A DNA stretch of 64,000 nucleotides from Streptomyces sp. MMG1121 (GTDB lineage: Bacteria > Actinomycetota > Actinomycetes > Streptomycetales > Streptomycetaceae), in contig NZ_LGDV01000201.1 in the NCBI RefSeq assembly GCF_001280015.1, positions 62,001-126,000 on the forward strand, given 5' to 3'. A model generated the notes under the pieces. That model saw only the letters and a program-made list of their open reading frames with translations. It was not told the origin of the DNA and did no database searches. The position numbers and the translations under genes are program-made. Positions 25,008 through 36,084 of this stretch are shown piece by piece; the stretch's first letter is position 1; each line of letters begins with the position of its first letter.

Positions 25008-25994
25008 ATGGCCAGAGAAGGAGCACGCCCCTCCTACGACCCGGCCGGACCCGACCAGGCCCTGCGCACCGCGCTGCAGGATCTGCGCACCGGCCGCTGG
25101 ATGGCCATGCGCACCCTGCTCGCGGACACCGCGAACTGGTGGCAGTGGACCCAGCGGACCCAGGTTCTCGCGGCGGCGGCGGCCGGCACCGACGTGGTGC
25201 GCGCCTGGCTCACGGAGGAGCCGGACAGCCCCCACGCCATGGTGATGCACGCCCGGATCGGGGTGGAGCGGGCCCTTCGCGCCCAGCGTGAACGGCATCT
25301 CCGTACCCACGAGTTGTGGATCGAGGCCTGGGACGCCGCCCAGTCCGCCACCCGTACCGTCCCGCAGGACCCGGTGCCCTGGGTGTGTCTGCTGGCGCTG
25401 GCCCAGCTGGACCCGGAACAGCGCTGGGAGGAGCACCGGGCGGCCGCGCCCGAGCCGATGCTGCCGCCGGGCCCCTGGGGCCTGCTGGCCGAGGCCCACA
25501 AGCGCGACCCGTTCAACCGCGAGGCCCACCACCGGATGCTCCAGTTCCTCTACGCGCGCGGCGGCACGGGCCGGCTCGCGGAGGCCTCCGGCTACGCCCA
25601 GTGGGCCGCCGGTCAGGCCCCGGCCGGCTCCGCCCTGCACGTGCTGCCGCTGTACGTCCGGGTCGAGCGCTACCGGCGCGACAGTGGGCACGACGCGGCG
25701 CTCGACCTGCACTGGGTGGCGGAGGACGCGGCCCGCGAGGCGGGGCGCGCCCTGCACTCCTGGTTCGAGCACACCCACCGCGGCGAACGCTCGCTGCTGG
25801 ACCTCAACCACGTGGCCCACGCCCTGTGGGGATCGCTCCGATTCCCCGACGCCGCCCGGGTGTTCGAGGCGATCGGCCCGTACTTCACACCCCCGCCCTG
25901 GATGTACCGCACGCCCGACCGCGACCGCGCCGTGGAGGTCTTCGTGCAGGCCCGGGAGCGCTGCCGGGCCGCCGCGGACGGCTCCCGCCCCTGA
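25008..25994 (+). CDS. Conserved hypothetical helical-repeat protein
   Basis: A 328-residue cytoplasmic protein of unknown function with no signal peptide or membrane helix. It is rich in Trp/Arg/Ala and reads as tandem helix pairs (LAALAQLDPEQRWEEHRAA, WGLLAEAHKRDPFNREAHHRML, YAQWAAGQAPAGSALHVLP), suggesting a TPR-like solenoid. ATG 25008 was chosen; the Shine-Dalgarno is poor and GTG 24987 is possible. It is followed 44 bp downstream by an amino acid permease on the same strand. I do not recognise a characterised homologue. Confidence 0.7.
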   Translation: MAREGARPSYDPAGPDQALRTALQDLRTGRWMAMRTLLADTANWWQWTQRTQVLAAAAAGTDVVRAWLTEEPDSPHAMVMHARIGVERALRAQRERHLRTHELWIEAWDAAQSATRTVPQDPVPWVCLLALAQLDPEQRWEEHRAAAPEPMLPPGPWGLLAEAHKRDPFNREAHHRMLQFLYARGGTGRLAEASGYAQWAAGQAPAGSALHVLPLYVRVERYRRDSGHDAALDLHWVAEDAAREAGRALHSWFEHTHRGERSLLDLNHVAHALWGSLRFPDAARVFEAIGPYFTPPPWMYRTPDRDRAVEVFVQARERCRAAADGSRP

Positions 25995-26038
25995 ACGCCC
26001 CACCTTCACCAGTCCGTTGACCCGGAGGTTTCCCCCGC

Positions 26039-27571
26039 ATGTCCGCCACCCCCGATCCCTCGCCCGCGCCGGGCCTGCCCCAGCAGGACGAGGAGCAACG
26101 TCTGCGCGAACTCGGCTACCGGCCGGTGCTGGCCCGCCGTATGGGCGGCTTCGGCAACTTCGCGATCAGCTTCTCGGTGATCTCGATCCTGTCCGGCTGC
26201 ATGACCCTGTACGGCTTCGGCCTGAACACCGGCGGTCCCGCCGTGATGCTGTGGGGCTGGGCGGGCGTCGGCCTGTTCGTGCTGTGCGTCGGTCTCTCGC
26301 TCGCCGAGGTCACCAGCGCCTATCCGACCTCCGGCGCGCTGTACTACATGGCCGACCGGCTCGGCGGCCGACGCTGGGGCTGGTACACGGGCTGGCTGAA
26401 CCTGCTCGGTCTGCTCGGCGCGATCGCCGGCATCGACTACGGCGCCGCCCTGTTCACCGGCGCGTTCGCGAACCTCCAGTGGGGCTTCGAGCCGACGCCC
26501 GGCAAGACCATGCTGATCTTCTGCGCCATCCTGCTGCTGCACGCGGTGCTGAACCTGTTCGGGGTCCGCCTGGTCAGCCTGCTCAACTCGATCAGCGTGT
26601 GGTGGCATCTGGCCGGCGTCGCGCTCATCGTCGGCGCGCTCGCGATCGTCCCCGACCACCACCAGTCGGCGTCCTTCGTCTTCACGAAGTTCGTCAACGA
26701 GACCGGCTGGCACAACCCGCTCTACGTGGCGGCCGTCGGCCTGCTGCTCGCGCAGTACACCTTCTCCGGCTACGACGCCTCCGCCCATCTGTCCGAGGAG
26801 ACCTCGCAGGCCTCGGTGTCCGCGGCGCGCGGCATCGTGCGGTCCATCTGGGTGTCCTGGATCGCCGGCTTCGTCCTGCTCGCCGGCCTGACCTTCGCCA
26901 TCCAGGACTACGACGCCACGCGCACCACCGGCACCGGGGTGCCGCCCGCCCAGATCCTCCTCGACGGGCTGGGCACCGACGGCGCGAGCGCCCTGCTCCT
27001 GGTCGTGATCACCGCCCAGCTGTTCTGCGGCAACGCCGAGGTCGCGGCGGCCAGCCGGATGGTGTTCGCGTTCAGCCGGGACGGGGCGCTGCCCGGCTCG
27101 CACCTGTGGCGCAAGGTGAGCGGCCGCACCCAGACGCCGGTCGCCGCCGTCTGGCTGGCCGTCGTCGTGGCCTGCGTCCTCGCGCTGCCGTCGCTGTACT
27201 CGGCGACGGCGTACAACGCGGTGACCGCCATCAACGTCATCGGCATCACGCCCGCCTACGCCATCCCCGTGCTGCTGCGGTTGCGCGCCGGCGACCGCTT
27301 CCGGCCCGGGCCCTGGCATCTGGGCCGCTGGAGCAGGCCGATCGGCTGGATCGCGGTGATCTGGGTGGCCTGTGTGACCGTACTGTTCTGCCTGCCGCAG
27401 GCCTCGCCGGTCACGGTGGACTCGATGAACTACGCCTCGGTGGCCCTCGCCGTCGTCCTGCTGCTCGCGAGCATCTGGTGGTACGTCGCCCGCCGTTCGT
27501 ACGGCACGCCCACCGCCGCCGCCTACGGCGACGACCGCGACCAGGCCGAACTCGCGGAGGGCATCGTCTGA
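26039..27571 (+). CDS. APC-superfamily amino acid permease
   Basis: A 510-residue transporter with about 12 membrane helices and the N-terminal GGFGNFAISFSVISILSGC typical of the amino acid/polyamine/GABA (ACT/BAT) branch. SLAEVTSAYPTSGALYYMAD is the TM3 signature and YTFSGYDASAHLSEET the TM6-7 region. ATG 26039 has a CCGGAGG ribosome site. It probably imports a small amino acid or GABA/choline-like substrate by proton or cation symport; the substrate cannot be read. A strong inverted repeat follows. Confidence 0.85.
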   Translation: MSATPDPSPAPGLPQQDEEQRLRELGYRPVLARRMGGFGNFAISFSVISILSGCMTLYGFGLNTGGPAVMLWGWAGVGLFVLCVGLSLAEVTSAYPTSGALYYMADRLGGRRWGWYTGWLNLLGLLGAIAGIDYGAALFTGAFANLQWGFEPTPGKTMLIFCAILLLHAVLNLFGVRLVSLLNSISVWWHLAGVALIVGALAIVPDHHQSASFVFTKFVNETGWHNPLYVAAVGLLLAQYTFSGYDASAHLSEETSQASVSAARGIVRSIWVSWIAGFVLLAGLTFAIQDYDATRTTGTGVPPAQILLDGLGTDGASALLLVVITAQLFCGNAEVAAASRMVFAFSRDGALPGSHLWRKVSGRTQTPVAAVWLAVVVACVLALPSLYSATAYNAVTAINVIGITPAYAIPVLLRLRAGDRFRPGPWHLGRWSRPIGWIAVIWVACVTVLFCLPQASPVTVDSMNYASVALAVVLLLASIWWYVARRSYGTPTAAAYGDDRDQAELAEGIV

Positions 27572-27631
27572 GCGGGCCGCCTGCACCGCCGGTCCGGGTG
27601 CGAACTGGTGTTCCGGATACGGCAGGATGAA

Positions 27632-27673
27632 CGATCGCGCCGGTCACCGGGGTTCCTCCGGCCGGCGCGATCG
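27632..27673. terminator. Inverted repeat terminator after permease
   Basis: CGATCGCGCCGG (27632-27643) is the reverse complement of CCGGCGCGATCG (27662-27673), giving a 12-bp stem with an 18-nt loop. It is placed 60 bp after the permease stop and before the MscS gene, with no U-tract. Confidence 0.6.
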
Positions 27674-27752
27674 CACATCCCGCACTTCGAGCAGGTGACA
27701 ACGTGACGAGACTTCGCAACTCCGCAGCCGGCGTGGGCCCCGGAGGTGACCG

Positions 27753-28862
27753 GTGAACCGCGCGCTGACCCTGGACGACCTCGTCCTCGCCGGTATCGCC
27801 ATCGCGGCGGGCCTGCTGCTCGCCTTCCTCTCCCGCACGCTGCTGCGCTGGCTGGCGGGCCACGCCAAGCGGACCAAGTGGAGCGGCGACGACGTCATCG
27901 TGGACGCGCTGCGCTCGGTCGTGCCCTGGGCGGCGATTGCGGGCGGCGCGGCGGCGGCCGCGGCGGTGCTGCCGCTGACCCGGGCGGTCCAGCACCACAC
28001 GAACCAGATCCTCCAGGTCTGGCTGATCTTCGTGGTGACCCTGTCGGCGGCCCGGGTGATCGCCGGTCTGGTCCGGACGGTCACCCAGTCCCGCTCGGGC
28101 GTGGCGGGTTCGGCGACCATCTTCGTCAACATCACCCGCATCCTGGTCCTCGCGATCGGCTTCCTGGTCGTCCTGCAGACGCTCGGCATCTCCATCGCAC
28201 CCCTGCTGACCGCCCTCGGCGTCGGCGGCCTGGCGGTGGCCCTCGCCCTCCAGGACACGCTGGCCAACCTCTTCGCGGGCGTCCACATCCTGGCCTCCAA
28301 GACCGTCCAGCCGGGCGACTACATCCGGCTGAGCAGCGGCGAGGAGGGCTATGTCGTGGACATCAACTGGCGCCAGACGACGGTCCGCCAGCTGTCGAAC
28401 AACCTGGTGGTCATCCCCAACGGCCAGCTCGCCAAGGCCAACATGACCAACTACACGCGCCCCGAGCAGCGGCTGACGGTGCTGGTGCAGGTGGGCGTCG
28501 GCTACGACTCGGACCTGGAGCACGTCGAGCGGGTCACGGCCCAGGTCGTCGCGGAGGTCATGCACGACATCGACGGTGCCGTGCCCGACCACGAGCCCGC
28601 CGTCCGTTTCCACACCTTCGGCGACTCCCGCATCGGTTTCACGGTGATCCTCGGCGTCGGCGAGTTCAGCGACCAGTACCGGATCAAACACGAATTCATC
28701 AAGCGCCTGCACCGCCGCTACCTCGCCGAGGGCATCCGCATCCCGGCCCCGGCCCGCACGGTGGCACTGCAGCAGGGGGCGGCGGTGATTCCGCAGCAGC
28801 GGGGCGGAACCGACGTTCTCCCGGAGGCCGTGGCAGAGCCCGGGCGACCGGCGGGCCGCTGA
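27753..28862 (+). CDS. MscS-type small-conductance mechanosensitive channel
   Basis: A 369-residue membrane protein with four hydrophobic helices in the first ~160 residues and the pore-lining Gly/Ala helix LLTALGVGGLAVALALQDTLANLFAGV. This is followed by the beta domain (VVDINWRQTTVRQLSNNLVVIPNGQLAKANMTNY), which is diagnostic of MscS. It relieves turgor on osmotic downshock. The start is GTG 27753, with GGAGG about 8 bp upstream. Family length is typical. Two stem-loops lie after it. Confidence 0.9.
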   Translation: MNRALTLDDLVLAGIAIAAGLLLAFLSRTLLRWLAGHAKRTKWSGDDVIVDALRSVVPWAAIAGGAAAAAAVLPLTRAVQHHTNQILQVWLIFVVTLSAARVIAGLVRTVTQSRSGVAGSATIFVNITRILVLAIGFLVVLQTLGISIAPLLTALGVGGLAVALALQDTLANLFAGVHILASKTVQPGDYIRLSSGEEGYVVDINWRQTTVRQLSNNLVVIPNGQLAKANMTNYTRPEQRLTVLVQVGVGYDSDLEHVERVTAQVVAEVMHDIDGAVPDHEPAVRFHTFGDSRIGFTVILGVGEFSDQYRIKHEFIKRLHRRYLAEGIRIPAPARTVALQQGAAVIPQQRGGTDVLPEAVAEPGRPAGR

Positions 28863-31226
<2,364 letters not shown>

Positions 31227-31255
31227 GGGGTACGGCGCCCGAGCCGACCCTCTGA

Positions 31256-31291
31256 CTCCGCCCCGGCCGGTGACTCACGGCCGGGGCGGAG
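31256..31291 (+). terminator. icd terminator
   Basis: A 14-bp perfect GC stem (CTCCGCCCCGGCCG at 31256-31269 and its complement at 31278-31291) with an 8-nt loop, 30 bp after the icd stop. Confidence 0.8.
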
Positions 31292-31364
31292 CTGTTCGCC
31301 GTACGGGGACCGCGGTGTGACAACGTGATCCCTGACGTCACCGCCGACCCCTCCGGAGCAGCCC

Positions 31365-32144
31365 GTGAACCCGTACGACCTCCTTCCCGGCGCCCCCGAC
31401 TCGCCCGTGCTGCTGCACGTACCGCACTCGGCGCGGGCCGTACCCGGGGACGTGCGCGCCGGGATCGTGCTGGACGATGCCGGGCTGGAGCGGGAGCTGG
31501 ATCACATCACGGACGCGCACACCGACGAACTCGCCGAGCGGGCGGCGGAGTTGGCCGGGCTCACCCCCTGGAGGTTCGTGAACCGGCTGTCCCGGCTGGT
31601 CGTGGACCCGGAGCGGTTCCCGGACGAGCGCGAGGAGATGGCGGCCGTCGGGATGGGCGCCGTGTACACGCGGACCACGCACCGGGGCGAGCTGCGGCGC
31701 GCGGACACCGATCCGGAGCCGCTGCTGGAGCGCTGCTTCCGGCCGTACGCGCGGGCCATGACCGAGGCGGTGGCGGGGCGGCTGGCCGCGGCCGGACGGG
31801 CCGTGATCATCGACGTGCACTCCTATCCGACGGCGCCGCTGCCCTACGAGCTGCACGGCACCGGCCCGCGCCCCGCGGTGTGCCTGGGCACGGACGCCTT
31901 CCACACCCCGCCGAAGCTGGCCGAGGCCGCCCGCGAGGCGTTCGCGGGCTGCGGGGAGACCGGCCTGGACAGCCCGTTCGCGGGGACGTACGTACCGCTG
32001 GAGTTCTACGGCACCGACGCCCGGGTCACCGCCCTGATGGTGGAGATCCGCCGGGACACCTACATGACGGAGCCGGGCGGCCCGGCGGGACCGGGACTGG
32101 AGCGGCTGGCCGCAGCACTGGCCGCACTCGTGGACATGCTCTGA
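31365..32144 (+). CDS. N-formylglutamate amidohydrolase family protein
   Basis: A 259-residue protein. Family motifs are LLHVPHSARAVP near the start (HVPHS), HTDELAE (Asp/Glu metal ligands), RLVVDPERFPDE and IIDVHSYP, with the metal-binding HxS region. Members hydrolyse N-formylglutamate to glutamate and formate in histidine breakdown, or a similar N-acyl amino acid. No other hut genes are here, so substrate remains open. GTG 31365 is preceded by CCGGAGC. It is followed 82 bp later by a P450. Confidence 0.8.
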   Translation: MNPYDLLPGAPDSPVLLHVPHSARAVPGDVRAGIVLDDAGLERELDHITDAHTDELAERAAELAGLTPWRFVNRLSRLVVDPERFPDEREEMAAVGMGAVYTRTTHRGELRRADTDPEPLLERCFRPYARAMTEAVAGRLAAAGRAVIIDVHSYPTAPLPYELHGTGPRPAVCLGTDAFHTPPKLAEAAREAFAGCGETGLDSPFAGTYVPLEFYGTDARVTALMVEIRRDTYMTEPGGPAGPGLERLAAALAALVDML

Positions 32145-32226
32145 GCAGCGCCCCACCGGGCGGCCCCGCCCCCACCTGGCGCACTCCCGCAGGACAGCCG
32201 GAGGCCGTCGTACCAGGGTGGAGGGC

Positions 32227-33450
32227 ATGACCGAGGAGACCACGCTCACCGGCCAGGCCCCGCCGCCCGTGCGGGACTGGTCCACACCCGATCTGGACGG
32301 GACGGACTTCGACCCGGCCCTGGCCGGCCTCATGCGCGAGGGTCCGCTGACCCGGATCCGGCTGCCGTTCGGCGAGGGCTGGGCGTGGCTGGCGACCCGC
32401 TACGACGACGTGAAGCTGATCACCAACGACCCGCGGTTCAGCCGTACCGAAGTGACGCACCGTCAGGTCACGCGTATGGCGCCGAACTTCGCGCCCCGCC
32501 CCGGCTCGCTCGCCTGGGCCGACCAGCCCGACCACAACCGGCTGCGCAAACCCGTCGCCGGCGCCTTCACGGTGAGCGCCATGAAGCGCCTGCGGCCCCG
32601 CGCCCAGGCGATCCTGGACGAGCTGGTGGACGGCGTCGTACGCCAGGGGCCGCCCGCCGACCTGATCGAGCGGGTGCTGGAGCCGTTCCCGCTCACCGTC
32701 GTCAGCGAGGTGATGGGCGTGCCCGCCGCGGACCGGGAGCGGGTGCACGCCTGGACCCGGGAGATCATCTCCACCAACGGGGCCGAGGCGGCCGGCCGGG
32801 CCAAGGAGGGCCTGTACGGGTGGATCACCGCGACCATCCGGTCCCGGGCCGAGGATCCGGGCGAGGACGTGTACGCGATGCTCGGCGGGGCCGTGGCGCG
32901 CGGCGAGATCCGCGAGGAGGAGGCCGTCGGGCTGGCCGGCCCGCTGCAGATCGGCGGCGAGGCCGTCACGCACAACTGCGGGCAGATGCTGTATCTGATG
33001 CTGACCCGGCCGGAGCTGATGGAGCGGATGCGGGCCCGTCCCGAGGCGCGCGGGCCGGTGCTGGACGAGCTGTTCCGGTGGATCCCGCACCGCAGCTCGG
33101 TCGGGCTCGCCCGGATCGCGCTGGAGGACGTGGAGATCGCCGGCCACCGGATCACCGCGGGCGAGCCGGTGTACGTCTCCTACCTCGCCGCCAACCGCGA
33201 CCCGGCCGTCTTCCCGGAACCGGACCGCATCGACCCCGACCGCGAGCCGAACCCGCACGTGGCGTTCGGCAACGGCCCGCACTTCTGCACCGGCACGGTC
33301 CTGGCCCGGCTGCAGACCGAGTTGCTGGTGGACACGCTGCTGGACCGGCTGCCCGGGCTACGGCTCGCCGTGCCGGCGGAGCAGGTGGCCTGGCGGCACC
33401 GGACGATGATCCGCGGCCCGCGCACGCTGCCCGTCACCTGGTCCGCCTGA
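32227..33450 (+). CDS. Cytochrome P450, CYP158A-like
   Basis: A 407-residue soluble bacterial P450 of standard length. The ExxR Glu-Arg pair is ELFR (281-284) and the heme-thiolate loop is FGNGPHFCTG (Cys354). The I-helix reads LQIGGEAVTHNCGQM, with no classical (A/G)GxDT acid-Thr pair; this exact kind of I-helix is what I recall from CYP158A1/A2 of S. coelicolor, as are IRGPRTLPVTW and the N-terminal VRDW. Those enzymes couple flaviolin oxidatively. The neighbouring type III PKS (rppA) is absent here. Ferredoxin partners are not encoded locally. ATG 32227 was chosen for GGAGGG. Confidence 0.8.
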   Translation: MTEETTLTGQAPPPVRDWSTPDLDGTDFDPALAGLMREGPLTRIRLPFGEGWAWLATRYDDVKLITNDPRFSRTEVTHRQVTRMAPNFAPRPGSLAWADQPDHNRLRKPVAGAFTVSAMKRLRPRAQAILDELVDGVVRQGPPADLIERVLEPFPLTVVSEVMGVPAADRERVHAWTREIISTNGAEAAGRAKEGLYGWITATIRSRAEDPGEDVYAMLGGAVARGEIREEEAVGLAGPLQIGGEAVTHNCGQMLYLMLTRPELMERMRARPEARGPVLDELFRWIPHRSSVGLARIALEDVEIAGHRITAGEPVYVSYLAANRDPAVFPEPDRIDPDREPNPHVAFGNGPHFCTGTVLARLQTELLVDTLLDRLPGLRLAVPAEQVAWRHRTMIRGPRTLPVTWSA

Positions 33451-33456
33451 CCGGAT

Positions 33457-33942
33457 TCAGGCCCGCAGCCACTCCGTGACGATCACCTCCGCGCCGGTCC
33501 GCAGCCTGAGGGCGAACGGGCCGGCCGGAGGTGTGTCGCTGGTGAAGCGGCCGAGGGTGTCGACCGTGACCGGGCGGACGGCCTGGGGGCCGCCGAGCAC
33601 CTCGACGCGCGCCGACAGCGGCGGCAGCACCTGGCCCATCAGCCCGTCCTCGGTGACCTCGACGTCGACGGTCACCTCGCCCGCCCGGAACGTCAGCATC
33701 CGCGGCGGGTCCGCGACCCCCCTGACCGGCAGCGCGTCGACGAGCGAGTCGAAGGTCAGCTCGGCGATCCGGGCGTCCAGGTCGTGCAACGCGTAGGCTT
33801 CCAGCGCCAGTTGGCGCAACGCGTCCGGGACCGGGTCCAGGACGGCGGCCGCCTGCCGCAGCTCCTCCTCCAACAGCGCCTCCACGAACTCGCCGTCGCC
33901 CGCGCCCTCCTGGGGCGCGCCGTTGCCGTCGTCACCGCTCAT
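33457..33942 (-). CDS. Hypothetical partner of the sigma factor (161 aa)
   Basis: A 161-residue protein with an acidic/Gly N-terminus, then a helical segment (FVEALLEEELRQAAAVLDP, DARIAELTFDSLVDAL), and a C-terminal beta-sandwich-like half (TVDVEVTEDGLMGQVLPP, PAGPFALRLRTGAEVIVTEW). Its ATG overlaps the stop of the sigma gene (ATGA), so the two are made together. Position and size fit an anti-sigma or co-factor, but no zinc motif or membrane helix is present. Homologues with the same neighbour pattern are common in Streptomyces as I recall. Function unknown. Confidence 0.65.
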   Translation of the reverse strand: MSGDDGNGAPQEGAGDGEFVEALLEEELRQAAAVLDPVPDALRQLALEAYALHDLDARIAELTFDSLVDALPVRGVADPPRMLTFRAGEVTVDVEVTEDGLMGQVLPPLSARVEVLGGPQAVRPVTVDTLGRFTSDTPPAGPFALRLRTGAEVIVTEWLRA

Positions 33943-34514
33943 ACCGCACCCCGTGCGTCCATCCGGGCCCGCAGCCGGCGCAGACAGCGCTGGCGCAGGG
34001 GCCCGATACTGCCGACCGCGATACCGAGCGCGGCCGAGATCTCCACGTAGCTGGGCGGCGGGGAGGCGACCAGCACGCGCAGCAGCTGCCGGCAGCGCTC
34101 GCCCATCCCGTCCAGCTCCTGCCACAGGCGGCGCACCCGCTCGGCACGGTCCGCCGCCTCCTCCGAGTCGATCAGTGACTCCTCCGGTGTCCGGTCGTCG
34201 CTGGCCCGGTCCAGCACCTGCGGGTCGTCCGTCAGGGTCAGCCGCGTCAGGCTCTTGAGCACCTTCAGGCACTCGTGCCGCGCCGTGCTGGCCAGCCAGG
34301 ACCCGGTCTTGTCGGGTTCACGGATCCGCCCCAGATGCTGGGCGAAACGGAACCACACGGTCTGGTAGACCTCATGGGCGTCGGCGTCCGAGAGCCGGTG
34401 GGCGCGCACCACCGACCACACCAGCGGACTCATCCCTTCCACCAGCGCCTTCCAGGCCGCGGCGTCCCCGTCGACGGCGGACTGGACCAACGCCCCGACC
34501 TCTGTACGGTCCAC
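33939..34514 (-). CDS. ECF-like RNA polymerase sigma factor
   Basis: A 191-residue sigma-70 family protein. Region 2 includes ALVEGMSPLVWSVVRAHRLSDADAHEVYQTVWFRFAQHLGRI, with a linker SWLASTARHECLKVL. Region 4 includes the helix-turn-helix SPPPSYVEISAALGIAVGSIGPLRQRCLRRLR. It starts at GTG 34514 after a strong GAGGGGTGGAG. It follows the subtilase gene by 59 bp and is overlapped by the hypothetical partner. The system likely uses this factor to drive a response once the protease side is active (inferred). Confidence 0.85.
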   Translation of the reverse strand: MDRTEVGALVQSAVDGDAAAWKALVEGMSPLVWSVVRAHRLSDADAHEVYQTVWFRFAQHLGRIREPDKTGSWLASTARHECLKVLKSLTRLTLTDDPQVLDRASDDRTPEESLIDSEEAADRAERVRRLWQELDGMGERCRQLLRVLVASPPPSYVEISAALGIAVGSIGPLRQRCLRRLRARMDARGAV

Positions 34515-34573
34515 GGCTCCACCCCTCGTGTACGGCACGTCATCGTACGCCGTGGAGCGGAGCGTCCCGGACC

Positions 34574-36007
34574 TCATACGGGCACGGCCGGGGCGACGAC
34601 CGGCGCGGGGCGCCAGGTGGGTGGCCTGAGCACCGGGACCCGCGCCCCGCGCACCTCCGCGACCGCGGTGGCCGCCGCGAGCAGCCCGTCGCGGGCGGCG
34701 CGCGGGTCGCGCTCCCCGTACGCCGTCATGTGCGCGGCGACGAGGCCCGCGACGACCGGCGTGGCGAAGGACGTGCCGCTCCACTGCGCGAGTCCGTCGA
34801 ACATCACCTGGTGCGGCTTGGCCCCGGTGCTCTCCCGGCCCTCGCTCAACACGCCGGTGTGGCGCGGGAACTGACACGTACAGGAGTAGTCGTAGTCGAA
34901 CCGGCAGGCCTCGTAGGTGGAGTGCTGGTAGACGTACGGCACGGGCGTGTCGAAGCCGGTGAGGGCGCTGGTGAGGCGCTCGCCGGGGGCGAAGACCCGG
35001 ACCCATGGCCCGTGGTTGCTGAAGCAGGCCTCGCTCTCGCCGTCCACGCTCAGCGCGCCGACCGACAGGACACTGTCCGCGTACTCGGGCAGACCGGCGT
35101 AGGCGGCGGGCCAGAACGGGGCGTGGCTGGAGTTGTTGCCGGCGGCGGCCACCAGCAGCGTGCGCTGCTCGCGCAGTTCGCGCATGAACGCGTCCAGGCC
35201 GATGAGGCCGTCGGTGACGCCCTCGGTGGGGGTGCCGGCGGAGAGGCTGATGATGTCGGGCCAGCCGCCCTCGTCGACCGCCTCGAAGAGCCGGGCGCCG
35301 AACTCCGATTCCAGGATCGCGCCCGCGTCGCTCAGCGTGTTGCGGACGGTCACCTCGGAGTCGGGTGCGACGGCCGCGAGGATCCCGGCGATGAACGTGC
35401 CGTGGCCGACGTACTGGCGCAGCACCCCGTCGGCGTCGGTCTCGGCCGGCTGGACGTCGCCCGTGGTGTGGGCGAGCGGCGGGTAGGCGCCGTGGTCGTG
35501 CACGAGCCCGGTGTCGATCACGAGGACGCGCGCGGCCGTGTCGGCGTCGTAACGGCCTTCGGCGACGGCCGGGTTGGCGGGCCGGGTGCGGGCGACGGGC
35601 ACCGGCTCGTCGCCGGGGCAGGCGTTGACCGCGATGTGCACCACGTGGTTGCGGCTCACCAGCCGGCGGCCCTGGCGGACTTCGGCCTCGCGCAGGGCGC
35701 CCAGGGCGTACGGCACGCTGTCGGCGCCCTCGGCGGGGTCGCCGATCCGGATGCGGGTGACGCCGGTGCGGTTGGTCTGCGGGCCGTCCCGGCGCACATG
35801 GTCGGGCACGAGCCCGGCGGTCGCCGTGAAGTGGGCGCGCACGGTGTCCTCGACGACGCGGGCCTCCTCGCCGTCCCGGGCGAGGACGACGCCCTTCTCG
35901 TACAGGAAGTGGGCGTCGCCGTCGTCGTACGGGCCCATCGCCAGCGCGGTGTCCGGCATGGTGCGCTGGATGTGGTCGAACTGCTCGTGGAAACGCTGTG
36001 GTGCCAT
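34574..36007 (-). CDS. Cytoplasmic S8 (subtilisin) serine peptidase
   Basis: A 477-residue protease without a signal peptide. The catalytic triad is intact: VIDTG (Asp165), GHGTFIAG (His202) and SGTSFATP (Ser413). Residues ~1-155 are an N-terminal extension, possibly an inhibitory or recognition domain. A Cys/Tyr-rich insert lies at ~348-400, with C368, C376 and C378. It is divergent from a TPR-CHAT caspase-like protein (77 bp apart) and upstream of a sigma factor. A CHAT protease activating or cleaving another protease is known from other prokaryotic systems; a two-step protease cascade here is inference. Confidence 0.88.
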   Translation of the reverse strand: MAPQRFHEQFDHIQRTMPDTALAMGPYDDGDAHFLYEKGVVLARDGEEARVVEDTVRAHFTATAGLVPDHVRRDGPQTNRTGVTRIRIGDPAEGADSVPYALGALREAEVRQGRRLVSRNHVVHIAVNACPGDEPVPVARTRPANPAVAEGRYDADTAARVLVIDTGLVHDHGAYPPLAHTTGDVQPAETDADGVLRQYVGHGTFIAGILAAVAPDSEVTVRNTLSDAGAILESEFGARLFEAVDEGGWPDIISLSAGTPTEGVTDGLIGLDAFMRELREQRTLLVAAAGNNSSHAPFWPAAYAGLPEYADSVLSVGALSVDGESEACFSNHGPWVRVFAPGERLTSALTGFDTPVPYVYQHSTYEACRFDYDYSCTCQFPRHTGVLSEGRESTGAKPHQVMFDGLAQWSGTSFATPVVAGLVAAHMTAYGERDPRAARDGLLAAATAVAEVRGARVPVLRPPTWRPAPVVAPAVPV

Positions 36008-36084
36008 GGTGTCTCCTCCCCCGACAAGACGGTGTTCGACAGTGAGAGTCGCGGGACCACCGTCTGATACAGCTGGCCACTACC

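Noticed and set aside
32227..36007. A secondary-metabolite cluster around the P450
   Set aside because: No PKS, NRPS, terpene or rppA genes are nearby; neighbours are housekeeping or proteolysis genes.
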